Source: Cyanobium sp. NIES-981
GTDB lineage: Bacteria; Cyanobacteriota; Cyanobacteriia; PCC-6307; Cyanobiaceae
Direction: 5' to 3'
DNA length: 55,170 bases
NCBI GenBank assembly: GCA_945901765.1
Contig: CAMDLO010000008.1
Coordinates: 1 to 55,170, forward strand
A program made the position numbers and the translations under genes. The notes beneath the pieces were generated by a model that made no database searches, had not been told where the DNA came from, and saw nothing but the letters and a program-made list of their open reading frames with translations. Every line of letters begins with the position of its first letter. Position 1 is the stretch's first letter. Positions 18,759-27,241 of the stretch are shown piece after piece.

Positions 18759-19337
18759 TCAGTAACCGCCTGGAACCTTGGCCAGCCGCAGGGTCCCGGA
18801 CAGGGAGAGTCCCCGGGGCTGGGTGACGGTTGCAGGAGCGTTGAGATAGATCAGTTTCTCGCTGCTGGTGGGCACCAGCCAGCCAGGGCGACGCACTGCG
18901 GCCAGAAAATGCTGCTCCAGCTGGGCTGCGGATTCCTGCATGCGGTGTTCAAGCACCTGGGCGGATTCCAGCTGGTGAAAACGTTCACCCCAACGGTTCT
19001 GCCAGTGAAGCGTCAGAGCACCAAGACCGAGCAGGCAGAGGGTGAGGCCGGCGAGGGTGCCATCAGTGGCCCTGTGCAGGATGCCCAGCAGGGGAGCAGA
19101 TCGGGAGATCGGTCGGCCGCCCAACGATCCCTGGATCAGGGCAAGACCCCGTCTCTGACTGGCATGACGCCTTGCTGCACCGGTCCGTTCGGCCTGGGGC
19201 CTGGACGCTGTGGATGGCCGTGGCAGGTTCGAAGCGACCAATGGATCGGGCAGGCTCTGCGCAAGTGAACCACTCTTGCCGATCGCCAGCAAGGGGGCTG
19301 GGCGGCGCCCAGGACGGAGAGGAGGCTGAGCCGCCAT
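18759..19337 (-). CDS. Single-span membrane protein, candidate FtsL
   Basis: The product has about 192 residues: a basic, Pro/Arg-rich cytoplasmic N-terminus of about 90 residues, one membrane helix (LAGLTLCLLGLGALTLHW, about 93-111) and an external helical part FHQLESAQVLEHRMQESAAQ that could form a short coiled coil, ending in a small beta-like tail. Size and topology match FtsL, and it lies immediately before ftsI. Its ATG overlaps the TGA of the upstream CPBP gene (TGATG). FtsL is poorly conserved in sequence, so the identity is inferred from topology and context. Confidence 0.6.
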   Translation of the reverse strand: MAAQPPLRPGRRPAPLLAIGKSGSLAQSLPDPLVASNLPRPSTASRPQAERTGAARRHASQRRGLALIQGSLGGRPISRSAPLLGILHRATDGTLAGLTLCLLGLGALTLHWQNRWGERFHQLESAQVLEHRMQESAAQLEQHFLAAVRRPGWLVPTSSEKLIYLNAPATVTQPRGLSLSGTLRLAKVPGGY

Positions 19338-20731
19338 CAACCTGCCAGCAACACCAGGTTGGCAAAGGTGAGGGTGTTCCAGAGTGCATGCATCAGCACA
19401 CAGGGCGCCAGGCTGGCGCTCTTCAGGCGCAGCCAGCCCAGGCCCAGGCCCAGCACTGCCAGAGGCACCAACTCCCCCAAGCTCACATGGGCCAGTGCAA
19501 AAGCCAGGGCACTGCCCAGCAGGCCGGCAACGGGGCCCCAACGCTGACCGAGCACCGGCAGCAGCACACCGCGAAACAGGGTTTCCTCAAACAGCGGCGC
19601 CAGCACCATCGCGGTGAAGGCGAAGCCGAGCAGGGCCAGGGGGTCATTGGCGGTCAGCACCAGCTCCAGCAACGGGTTGCTGCCACCCGGATCGCCCACC
19701 AGACGTTCCACCACCCAGCTGGCCCCGGCAACAAGCGGAAGCGCCATCAACAGCGTGCCGGCCGCACTCCGCAGGCATGGTCCGAGAGGGCGCCAGCGCC
19801 ATTGCAGCCACCCCCCCGGCGGCACCGGCGGCGGGCAACCAGCCAGCTGAACCCGCAGGATCGCCAGCGGCGGCAGCATCAGGCCGAGATACAGCAGCAC
19901 CACCTGCAGGCTCTGCTGGCGCATCGGACTGGCGGCCAGAGGACTGAGCAACTGCGTGCTGAGCGGGCCAAGCAGCACGGCGATCAGCTCGCCGAGCACG
20001 ACGAAACCGCCGGCGATCAGCAGGGTCACATCCAGCAGACCGAGTGCCGGACCCTGCAGCGGCGGCAGTGGCAAACGGCGCCGGATCAACTGCAGGAGCT
20101 CACGCAACAGCAGACCAAGGCCGAGCATCAACAGCAGAGATGGCAGCCCGTTCACCGCCAGCAGGCGCCAGAGCGCCAGCCGTTGCCGGACTGGGTTGGA
20201 ACAACCGGCCGGCTCGGAAGCCAGCTGCTCGCAGATCAACCGATCGGTGAATGCAGAGCTGGTCTGCCGCCAAGGGGCCAGCAGGGTTCTGAGCTCGCTG
20301 CCGGAGGTGGCGGCGACCGCAGCGGGGTCCTCGAGGCGATCGAGCAGCAGGCGCTGATCCGGAGGCACAAGCACCGACAGGCGCTCCAGCAGGGCAGCGG
20401 CCTCGATCCGGTCCCCGCGCTGCTGCTGGAGCAAGGCCAACTGCAGCTGCTGATCAGGCTCTGGTGGGCCGACCTGATCCTTCAGCTGCATTCCAAGAGC
20501 TTCGGTCAGGGCCTGCGCGGGGTCCTTTTGCAGCAGCAGGGGCTGCAACCGGGCGGGAATCGCCGGGGCGGCGAGAACCTCCAGCTGCAACTGCCGCAGG
20601 CTGAGGGAATGGTCCACCGAAGGGCGTTCCAGGCTCCCCAGCAGGCCGCTGAGCCAGAGCAGACCGCTGAGCAGCAGGCTCAGGGCCGCCAGCAGCGGGC
20701 GCCAGCCGGGCCCAGGGGAACTCTCGTGCAC
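19337..20731 (-). CDS. CPBP-family intramembrane metalloprotease
   Basis: This 464-residue, GTG-started membrane protein has the CPBP (CAAX protease/bacteriocin-processing) motifs in its C-terminal third: FEETLFRGVLLPVLG (EExxxR), FALAHVSLGE (FxxxH) and LMHALWNTLTF (HxxxN). An N-terminal helix (LLAALSLLLSGLLWLSGLLG) is followed by about 150 soluble, Leu/Gln-rich residues and then several membrane helices. It ends in a TGATG junction with the FtsL-like gene. Substrates are unknown. It is divergently oriented from the phosphatase gene at 20812. Confidence 0.85.
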   Translation of the reverse strand: MHESSPGPGWRPLLAALSLLLSGLLWLSGLLGSLERPSVDHSLSLRQLQLEVLAAPAIPARLQPLLLQKDPAQALTEALGMQLKDQVGPPEPDQQLQLALLQQQRGDRIEAAALLERLSVLVPPDQRLLLDRLEDPAAVAATSGSELRTLLAPWRQTSSAFTDRLICEQLASEPAGCSNPVRQRLALWRLLAVNGLPSLLLMLGLGLLLRELLQLIRRRLPLPPLQGPALGLLDVTLLIAGGFVVLGELIAVLLGPLSTQLLSPLAASPMRQQSLQVVLLYLGLMLPPLAILRVQLAGCPPPVPPGGWLQWRWRPLGPCLRSAAGTLLMALPLVAGASWVVERLVGDPGGSNPLLELVLTANDPLALLGFAFTAMVLAPLFEETLFRGVLLPVLGQRWGPVAGLLGSALAFALAHVSLGELVPLAVLGLGLGWLRLKSASLAPCVLMHALWNTLTFANLVLLAG

Positions 20732-20782
20732 GCGGCTGGGCAGACGGGGATCAGATCTGGATTCTCACCCGTGGGCGTTCCC

Positions 20783-20788
20783 ATACGA
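20783..20788 (+). promoter_or_regulatory. Putative -10 element of the tandem phosphatase gene
   Basis: TACGAT at 20783-20788 resembles a -10 hexamer. It overlaps the first ATG (20788), so if used, transcription would begin near 20795 and translation could only start at the downstream GTG (20812). No convincing -35 element is seen. Confidence 0.3.
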
Positions 20789-20811
20789 TGGGCGCGCGCT
20801 GCTCAGGGTTC

Positions 20812-22149
20812 GTGTCCCTCAGGATCGTGCTGGTCCGCCATGGGCTCAGCAGCTTCAACCTCGAGCACCGGATTCAGGGGCGGGACGACCTTTCGGAGCT
20901 GACGGAAGCCGGGGCGGACCAGGCTCGCCAGGCCGGCCGTGCCTTGCAGGATCTTTCCTTCACCGCCGCCTACGCCTCGCCCCTGCGAAGGGCGGCCGAC
21001 ACCGCGACCGTGTTGCTGGAGAGCCACGGGCAGGGCTTCAGCGCGGAGCATCACAACGATCTGCTGGAGATCGACCTGGAGCCCTGGAGCGGGCTCAGCC
21101 GCGATGAGCTACGAGAACGCTTCCCGCAGGAGGAGGCGACCTGGCGTCAGGCGCCGCACACCCTCGAACTGCTCAGGGCTGACGGCAGCACCTACAGGCC
21201 ACTGGCAGACCTGATGGACCAGGCAGGCGCCTTCCACCGCCTGCTGATCGAGCGGCATGCCGGATTCTTGGCAGCCGAGGACGCCACCGTGCTGGTGGTC
21301 GCCCACAACGCCATTCTTCGCTGCCTGATTCTGTCGCTGCTGGGTCTGGGGGCTGAAGGGTTCCGCCGGTTGCGCGTCGACAACGGCTCCATTTCGGTGC
21401 TCAACCTGAGCGAGGGCCCCGCCGGCCTCACCACCCAGGTGGAATCGCTGAACGGCGTCGCCCACCTCGGCACCCCCCTGCCCACCGCCGCAGGCGGAAC
21501 CCGGCTGCTGCTGGTGCGCCATGGCGAAACCGACTGGAACCGTCAGGGGCGATTCCAGGGACAGATCGACATTCCGTTGAACAGCAACGGACGGGCCCAG
21601 GCCGAGGCGGCAGGCAGCTATCTCGCCCCAGTGCCCATCGACCGGGCCTACTCCAGCGTCATGGCCAGACCCCGCCAGACGGCCGAGGCCATTCTGGCAA
21701 GTCACCCCGGCGTGCCCCTCACCACCACCAGGGGGCTTGTGGAGATCGGCCATGGGCTGTGGGAAGGGCAGCTGGAAGAGGAGATCGCTGCGCACTGGCC
21801 GCAGCTGCTGGCCGATTGGAAGCGGGCTCCCCACACCGTGGCGATGCCCGAAGGGGAAACGATTCACGCCGTCTGGGAACGTGCCCTTCACAGCTGGGAT
21901 CAGATCGCCGCCAGCCTGGGCGCCGGTGAAACCGCCCTTGTGGTGGCCCACGACGCCGTGAACAAGACCATCCTCTGCGCCCTGCTCGGCCTCACCGCCG
22001 CGGACATCTGGGCGATCAAGCAGGGCAACGGCGGAGTGACGGTGATCGATTACCCCCAGGGCGGCACCGGCACACCGGTGATCTCCGCCATGAACCTCAC
22101 CAGCCATCTGGGCGGGGTGCTGGATCACACAGCCGCCGGAGCGCTCTGA
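20812..22149 (+). CDS. Tandem histidine phosphatase (phosphoglycerate mutase family) protein
   Basis: Two complete histidine-phosphatase domains are fused. Domain 1 has IVLVRHGLSSFN at the start, an acidic LEIDLEPWSG and the second His in VVAHNAILRC. Domain 2 repeats these with LLLVRHGETDWNRQG, VEIGHGLWEG and VVAHDAVNKTI, so both catalytic pairs look intact. The protein has about 445 residues. Family members include phosphoglycerate mutases, sugar- and phosphoserine-phosphatases; the substrate cannot be told. I prefer GTG 20812 over ATG 20788 because homologous domains begin at SLRIVLVRHG and a -10-like hexamer overlaps the ATG. It lies 4 bp ahead of the dihydroorotase-like gene. Confidence 0.88.
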   Translation: MSLRIVLVRHGLSSFNLEHRIQGRDDLSELTEAGADQARQAGRALQDLSFTAAYASPLRRAADTATVLLESHGQGFSAEHHNDLLEIDLEPWSGLSRDELRERFPQEEATWRQAPHTLELLRADGSTYRPLADLMDQAGAFHRLLIERHAGFLAAEDATVLVVAHNAILRCLILSLLGLGAEGFRRLRVDNGSISVLNLSEGPAGLTTQVESLNGVAHLGTPLPTAAGGTRLLLVRHGETDWNRQGRFQGQIDIPLNSNGRAQAEAAGSYLAPVPIDRAYSSVMARPRQTAEAILASHPGVPLTTTRGLVEIGHGLWEGQLEEEIAAHWPQLLADWKRAPHTVAMPEGETIHAVWERALHSWDQIAASLGAGETALVVAHDAVNKTILCALLGLTAADIWAIKQGNGGVTVIDYPQGGTGTPVISAMNLTSHLGGVLDHTAAGAL

Positions 22150-22153
22150 ACCG

Positions 22154-23476
22154 ATGGGAGCGCCGCTGTGGTTGCGCCAGGTTCAGCTCCTGTCCGGTCC
22201 GGACGACTCAGCGCGGCGCGGCGACGCCCTGATCGATGCTGACGGCGCCCTGATGGGCTGGGGACTGGACATGGAGGCCCGGGCTTCAGAACTGGGGATT
22301 GCGGCGACCGAGGCCGAAGGCTGGCTGCTGGCCCCCACCCTGGTGGATCCCCACAGCGTGCTGGAGCAGCCCTGGGGCAGCCAGCGCGAAACGCTCCATT
22401 CCCTGGCCGCTGCCGCCGCCGCCAGCGGCTACGGCACCGTGGCTCTGCTGCCCTGGGGGTCCCCCTGGCGCGATCGGCCGGGGGCCCTGCAGGGACTGCA
22501 CTGGCCTGAGCCCCTGCAGCTGCAGTTGTGGGGAAGCTTCAGTGAGGCGGGGGAAGAGGCGGAGCTGGCTGCTCACCTGGAACAGCTGGAGGCCGGCGCG
22601 ATCGGCCTGGCCGGCAACGATGTCCTGCCGCCCCTGCCCCTGCTGGAGCGAGGTTTGCTGCTGGGCGAGATGGGGGATCGGCCCGTGCTGCTGGCCCCGC
22701 GACAGGCCGACCTCTGCCATGGCGGCTTTGTGCGCGAAGGGGTGGAGACCCTGCGCGCTGGCTGGCCTCCCGATCCGCACCTGAGCGAGAGCCTGCCGCT
22801 GAGCACCCTGCTTGAGCTGGTGCGCCACCGGCCGGACAGGCGGCTGATCCTGATGAATCTCTCCACAGCCGAGGGAGTGACGCTGCTCAGACAGGCTGCA
22901 GCGACTGCGCCGCCACCGGCGGCCACCGTGAGCTGGTGGCATCTGCTCGCCGACAGCGGCGAACTCGGCGCCTCAACCGACGGCGGCTGGCGGCTGGTGC
23001 CCTCTCTCGGAGGGCCAAACGACCGCGAAGCGCTGCTTTCCGGCCTGGCGGATGGCCTGATCGGCGCGGTGGCCGTGCATCACCTGCCCCTGGATCCCGA
23101 AGAACAGCTCATTCCCCTCGACCAGCGACGCGGCGGGCTGGCGGGTTACGGACCTGCTCATGGTCTGGTGCTCCCTCTCCTCTGGGATGAACTGGTGAAG
23201 CGTCGGGGCTGGCGGGCCGAACAGCTCTGGCGGGTGCTGTGCTGGGGACCGGCCGAACTGATCGGCCAGGCTCCGCCACGGCTGCAGCCCGGCTCCAGGC
23301 GCTGGCTGCTGTTCGATCCAGGAGCCCGCTGGTGGATCAGGGACGACGAGTCGCTCAGCCTGGCGGCCAACCAGCCCGTTCAGGCTGGGGGTTCGATCCA
23401 GGGAATGATTCGAGCCTGCGGGCTCACCGCACCGGATCGCTGGCGGCTGGCGGCAGCAGACTGCCCGACTGGTTGA
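22154..23476 (+). CDS. Dihydroorotase-like protein, probably non-catalytic
   Basis: The 440-residue protein follows the dihydroorotase plan but lacks its metal site. The usual DxHxH strand after PGLID reads PTLVDPHSVLEQPWG here, with only one His; HLSTAEG has become NLSTAEG; the conserved ATDHAPH region reads AVAVHHLPL; and the C-terminal WSxNPA region reads LCWGPAEL. I infer an amidohydrolase-fold protein that is inactive or has another job, like the inactive PyrC paralogues that act as structural partners of aspartate transcarbamoylase. It starts with ATG 4 bp after the phosphatase gene and overlaps lepB tail-to-tail by 53 bp. Confidence 0.7.
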   Translation: MGAPLWLRQVQLLSGPDDSARRGDALIDADGALMGWGLDMEARASELGIAATEAEGWLLAPTLVDPHSVLEQPWGSQRETLHSLAAAAAASGYGTVALLPWGSPWRDRPGALQGLHWPEPLQLQLWGSFSEAGEEAELAAHLEQLEAGAIGLAGNDVLPPLPLLERGLLLGEMGDRPVLLAPRQADLCHGGFVREGVETLRAGWPPDPHLSESLPLSTLLELVRHRPDRRLILMNLSTAEGVTLLRQAAATAPPPAATVSWWHLLADSGELGASTDGGWRLVPSLGGPNDREALLSGLADGLIGAVAVHHLPLDPEEQLIPLDQRRGGLAGYGPAHGLVLPLLWDELVKRRGWRAEQLWRVLCWGPAELIGQAPPRLQPGSRRWLLFDPGARWWIRDDESLSLAANQPVQAGGSIQGMIRACGLTAPDRWRLAAADCPTG

Positions 23477-24122
23477 AGGGGAAGAAGCGCCAGAACGCCC
23501 TACCGATGATTTCGCGCTCCGGCAGAAAGGCGCCCCCAGGCCAGAAGCGCCCGTCCCAGCTGTTGGCCCTGTTGTCGCCCAGGGTGAGGACATGGCCAGC
23601 GGGCACCACAGCATTGATGGTGCGGCACGGGCCCATGCCCTGGGCATCAACCGCACAGAGGTTCTGCACCCATGGCTCATGCAGCGGCTTGTCGTTGATC
23701 TTGACGCGGCCACGGGGATCGACCACCACCCGTTCTCCGGGCAGGGCGACGACGCGCTTGATGTAGGCGTCACAGGCCGGATTGGCCAGGCCTGGCAGGC
23801 CGCCGATCAGCGGCAGGTTCACGAGCAGACAGCGCAGCGGATTGCGATCAGCACCGCTGGCCAGCACAGGATCGAAGTGGTGCGGGGAGTGGAAGACCAC
23901 GATTTCGCCCCGCTGGGGAGCGCGGCGGCGATAGGTGAGTTTCTCGACCAGCAGCCTGTCCTGGATCTGCAGACCAGGCAGCATCGATCCAGAGGGGATG
24001 TAGCGGGCTTCCACCAGGAACTGGCGGATGCCCAGAGCGACCACAAGCGTGATCGCCACACTCCGCCAGAAGGCCCAGGGACTTTCAAGGTGTTCGGTTC
24101 CGTCGGGGTTCCGGTCGCTCAA
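23424..24122 (-). CDS. lepB: Signal peptidase I
   Basis: LepB removes Sec and Tat signal peptides at the membrane. One N-terminal membrane helix (RSVAITLVVALGIRQFLV) precedes the catalytic Ser in ARYIPSGSMLPGL. The general-base Lys is in AYIKRVVALPGERVVV, and box E is LGDNRANSWDGRFWP. No ATG or GTG lies before the helix; TTG at 24122 gives a normal length of about 232 residues, while TTG at 24176 would add 18 residues. The gene is divergent from the membrane protein at 24182, so its promoter must lie very close to or inside that gene. Confidence 0.9.
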   Translation of the reverse strand: MSDRNPDGTEHLESPWAFWRSVAITLVVALGIRQFLVEARYIPSGSMLPGLQIQDRLLVEKLTYRRRAPQRGEIVVFHSPHHFDPVLASGADRNPLRCLLVNLPLIGGLPGLANPACDAYIKRVVALPGERVVVDPRGRVKINDKPLHEPWVQNLCAVDAQGMGPCRTINAVVPAGHVLTLGDNRANSWDGRFWPGGAFLPEREIIGRAFWRFFPFNQSGSLLPPAASDPVR

Positions 24123-24181
24123 CGGCAGAAATGGCAGGGGCCCAGGGCAGATTAGGCACGCACCCTGCGAGCTCAAGGCCG

Positions 24182-25690
24182 ATGACGCGCCCCCGCTGGC
24201 ACCGGATTGTCCCGACTGGGCCCGGCCAGGGACAACGGACCTGGGACCGGTTCGTGGCGGTGTGGGCTGGGGTGAATCTGCTCTGGGTCGCCTTCGATCT
24301 CAGCTACGTGCCGCTGCGCACCTTCTGGCTGCAGCGCAATCTGCATCCGATCCCTTCGGTGCCCCTGGTGGTGCCCCTGCCCTTCCTGCCTGACATCACC
24401 CCCTGGGTCGATCCGGTGAAAGGGATCGAACCTCACCGTGAGACGGAGGCTTACCTGCGGCAGTTCGAGCGGCTTGATGCGGCCTTGCTGGCGGCTCCAG
24501 CGGCAGCCAGCCGGCCGATCCTCCAGCAACAGGTGAACCTCACCGATCAGCTGATCGAGAGCAATCCATTTCTGGCTTCAGGGCAGAGCGGCACGCTGGA
24601 AAAAATCAAGAATCGACTGCGCCAGCGGGCCGATCGGGATTCGGCCCGGCAGGCGGCCGCCCGTCTGCTGAGCGTCGAATGGCTCGCCCGTCATCCATGG
24701 CAGCAGGAACGCCTGTTCTGGCGTCAGCAGGTGCTGCCGCTGGTGGCCACCAACTACTGGCGCTCCATTGATGAAAACGCCAGACCGACCGACCACGCCT
24801 GGCGGATCGATCTGCTGCTGTTCCAATGGGTATTCGGCCTCGACATCCTGCAGCGGGTGCTGCGGTTGCGCCGTCGGATCCCGGGCCTGAGCTGGCGCGA
24901 TGCCCTGCTGCGCCGCTGGATCGATCTGCCGCTGCTGCTGCCCTTCTGGCGCTGGCTGCGGATCGGGCCGGCGTTGGAGCGGTTGCAGTCGGCCCGCCTG
25001 ATCAACCTGGAACCGCTTCGCGCGGTGGTGAGCCGGGGGGTTGTGGCCCTGCTGGCCCTGGAGCTGTTCGAGGTGCTGGCCCTGCAGCTGCTGGATGGCC
25101 TGCAGGGCCTGGTGCGCTCACCGCGCTGGCCGCAACGGCTGCGGGCGCTGCGCAGTCACCAGAGCGTGCCCCGCAGCGCGGACGACCGGGAGCTGGTGGA
25201 ACTGGTCCGGATCTGGGCGCCGCTGCTGCTGAGCCAGGTGGCTCCCAGACTGGCCCCGGAACTGCAGAGCCTGCTGGGCTACGGCCTGCGCCAGAGCCTG
25301 GATCGCACGGTGGTACCGACTCCGCTGCGCCAGCTCACCCCCCTGCTGCAGATGGAATCGGGGATCAGCCGCCAGCTGGCCGGGGGCATGGTCGACAGCC
25401 TGCTCGACCTCTCGCGGAACACCGGCGAACGGCTCTCCCAACGGGACGACCGTCAGCTGGAACTGGTGCAGCGATTCATTGACCGGTTCTGGGAAGAGCT
25501 CGCTCTCGCGCTGGAAACAGGTTCTGAGCTGCAGCGGTCGCAGGAGCTGATCTGCGCCCTGATCGAGGGAGTGAAGGGCACCTATCTGAGCCAGATCAAT
25601 CGCGCCAGCATCACGGCCCTGATTCAGGAGCTGGATGCCTTGATGGCGGTGTCGATCGACACGAACGAACAGGGCAACACCAGGGCCTGA
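24182..25690 (+). CDS. Conserved membrane-associated protein of unknown function
   Basis: About 502 residues. A hydrophobic segment near residues 22-40 (VAVWAGVNLLWVAFDLSYVP) and another in the middle (VVALLALELFEVLALQLLDG) suggest two or more membrane contacts, with a WRWLRI-containing hydrophobic patch between. The rest is Arg/Leu/Gln-rich and mainly helical, with frequent LLxx spacing. No catalytic motif is seen and no family is named. Its ATG at 24182 was chosen because the hydrophobic segment follows soon after; the frame is open further upstream. It converges with the Spx-like gene. Confidence 0.7.
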   Translation: MTRPRWHRIVPTGPGQGQRTWDRFVAVWAGVNLLWVAFDLSYVPLRTFWLQRNLHPIPSVPLVVPLPFLPDITPWVDPVKGIEPHRETEAYLRQFERLDAALLAAPAAASRPILQQQVNLTDQLIESNPFLASGQSGTLEKIKNRLRQRADRDSARQAAARLLSVEWLARHPWQQERLFWRQQVLPLVATNYWRSIDENARPTDHAWRIDLLLFQWVFGLDILQRVLRLRRRIPGLSWRDALLRRWIDLPLLLPFWRWLRIGPALERLQSARLINLEPLRAVVSRGVVALLALELFEVLALQLLDGLQGLVRSPRWPQRLRALRSHQSVPRSADDRELVELVRIWAPLLLSQVAPRLAPELQSLLGYGLRQSLDRTVVPTPLRQLTPLLQMESGISRQLAGGMVDSLLDLSRNTGERLSQRDDRQLELVQRFIDRFWEELALALETGSELQRSQELICALIEGVKGTYLSQINRASITALIQELDALMAVSIDTNEQGNTRA

Positions 25691-25704
25691 TTCAGCAGCA
25701 GGGA

Positions 25705-26052
25705 TCAGCCGCCCAGAGCAGCCTGCCAGTGCTCGGCGTTGAAGCCAGTGAGGTATTGCCCCTGCTCCGTGATCAGCAGGGGGCGTTTCAGCAGCCGACC
25801 GTCGGCTGCGAGGGCGTCCAGCAGGGTGGAGTCATCCATCGCCTTGACCACCGCTGCGCCAAGCGCCCGGTAACTCTGGCCACTGGTGTTGAGCAGTGCA
25901 GCGCGACCGAGCTGGGCCATCGCCTGCTCCAGTTGCTTCCGGCTGGGAGGGGAGAGGGTGATGTCGACAAACGCGACGACCAGACCACGCTCCCCAAGCC
26001 AGGCGAGTGCCCTGCGGCAGGTGCTGCAGCGGGCGTATCCGAAAAACGTCAC
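25705..26052 (-). CDS. ArsC/Spx-family thioredoxin-fold protein
   Basis: About 115 residues starting at GTG 26052. The N-terminal strand and CxxC are VTFFGYARCSTCRRALAWL, followed by VAFVDITLSPPSRKQLEQAM, LLNTSGQSYRALG and the family's C-terminal LLKRPLLITEQGQYLTGF (RP cis-proline motif). Members are arsenate reductases, Spx/MgsR regulators or YfgD-like proteins; the YGxxxCSTC start is closest to the Spx/YffB group. Role is unknown. It begins 14 nt after the stop of the ferredoxin gene and is likely co-transcribed with it. Confidence 0.85.
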   Translation of the reverse strand: MTFFGYARCSTCRRALAWLGERGLVVAFVDITLSPPSRKQLEQAMAQLGRAALLNTSGQSYRALGAAVVKAMDDSTLLDALAADGRLLKRPLLITEQGQYLTGFNAEHWQAALGG

Positions 26053-26065
26053 GACTGCCGCAGCC

Positions 26066-26428
26066 TCAGCCGCGACCCACAAGCGATTTCAACGCTCCGA
26101 CGAGGCTGTTGGACCCCTTGCCGACCGCGTCCGAAGGACGCGTGCGAACCGTCACATCCCCATTGACGCTGGTGCGGCAGCTCAGGCGGAAGTTGGCAGG
26201 ACGATCGGCCAGATAAACCTTCTCCACATCCGAACGGGGCGAGAGGTTCTGCATGCCCTCGACGACCTCGACCACGCAGGTGCCGCACTGGCCCAGGCCA
26301 CCGCAGTTATTGAAATTGCTGAGCCCTTTGTAGGGGTTGATTCCGGCATCAAGGGCCGCCTTGCGCAGGTTTGCCCCTTCGATGCATCCGACCTGCTGGC
26401 CTTCCTGTTCAAATCGGATGGTGGGCAC
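26066..26428 (-). CDS. [2Fe-2S] ferredoxin, cyanobacterial paralogue
   Basis: A plant-type ferredoxin fold of about 120 residues. The cluster ligands are in NNCGGLGQCGTCVVEV, with the fourth Cys in NFRLSCRTSVNGDVTV. The N-terminus IRFEQEGQQVGCIEGANLRK differs from photosynthetic PetF, and a tail of about 25 residues (DAVGKGSNSLVGALKSLVGR) follows. Start GTG 26428 is chosen over TTG 26458 because family proteins begin at PTIRFEQEG. It shares a short divergent region with the methyltransferase gene at 26480. Redox partner is unknown. Confidence 0.88.
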   Translation of the reverse strand: MPTIRFEQEGQQVGCIEGANLRKAALDAGINPYKGLSNFNNCGGLGQCGTCVVEVVEGMQNLSPRSDVEKVYLADRPANFRLSCRTSVNGDVTVRTRPSDAVGKGSNSLVGALKSLVGRG

Positions 26429-26479
26429 GGTCGATCGGGGTGTGAAGGCGCCGCCCAACTTAGGCCCATAAGGTGCCGG

Positions 26480-27241
26480 ATGCCTAGCATTTGCCCCAGC
26501 TGTTTCGACCCGGTGGCCCCAAGCGAATCCCCGCTTCCCAACCTGGGGGAGATCACGAACGCACCCAGGGGCAGTGGGTCCAGCCGCTACGACCTGGTGG
26601 TGCAGCAGCTGATCCCTGGTTACGCCAGTCTGGCCCGGCTATCCGTTGCCCTGCTGGCGGTCTCTCCTCGGGCCTGCCATCCCGGAGCGGAGGTGTTGGT
26701 GGCCGGGTGCGGCACCGGCGCCGAGTTGGTCGAAGCCCGCAGCCAGCGTCCCGACTGGCGCATCACCGCCATTGATCCCGCTGCAGCGATGCTCACCGCT
26801 GCCCAGGCGCGGTTGGGCAAAGACGCCAGCCCGTCCATTCACTGGCAGCAGGCTCGGGTTGAGGATCTGCAGGCGGAGGGGCGCTTTGCAGGGGCCTTGT
26901 CCGTGCTGGTGCTGCAGTCGCTCGCCGACGACGGCACCAAGCTGCGCTTTCTGACAGCCCTGGCTCGCAGCCTGGAGCCGGCGGGCCAGCTGGTGCTGGT
27001 GGATCGCATGGCCGCCGAGCGCTCAGCCCTTCAGAACCAGGTCGACCAGGCCCTGCTGGCGTTTCAGCGGGCCAGCGGCCTGAGCGATCCAGACGGTCAG
27101 CTCGAGGAGCTGACCGAAGCCACGCACCCGATCGGCCGCTCCCGCCTCACCGCGCTGGTGAATGCGGCGGGATTCGGCGACCCGGCGCCGATCTTCCAGG
27201 CCCTGGGCTATGAGGGATTCCTGCTTCAGCGGCTGGCCTGA
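26480..27241 (+). CDS. Class I SAM-dependent methyltransferase
   Basis: About 253 residues. The SAM-binding motif I is VLVAGCGTGAELVEARS, followed by ITAIDPAAAMLTAAQ (acidic loop) and ALSVLVLQSLADDG; LEPAGQLVLVDRMA is the post-II region. A short N-terminal stretch MPSICPSCFDPVAPS has two Cys in a CPSC pair. The start is the ATG at 26480, the first after the ferredoxin gene start. The target is not predictable. It converges with the pyrophosphatase gene, overlapping by 16 bp. Confidence 0.85.
   Translation: MPSICPSCFDPVAPSESPLPNLGEITNAPRGSGSSRYDLVVQQLIPGYASLARLSVALLAVSPRACHPGAEVLVAGCGTGAELVEARSQRPDWRITAIDPAAAMLTAAQARLGKDASPSIHWQQARVEDLQAEGRFAGALSVLVLQSLADDGTKLRFLTALARSLEPAGQLVLVDRMAAERSALQNQVDQALLAFQRASGLSDPDGQLEELTEATHPIGRSRLTALVNAAGFGDPAPIFQALGYEGFLLQRLA

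Noticed and set aside
16909-18765. Long open frame antisense to ftsI (over 600 codons)
   Set aside because: GC-rich third-position bias in the real gene creates long mirror frames; the product is His/Gln/Arg-rich with no family resemblance. The same applies to frames antisense to ppsA (2596-4185), the CPBP gene (19172-20902), the gene at 37518-38660 and the Cu-ATPase gene (51177-53420).
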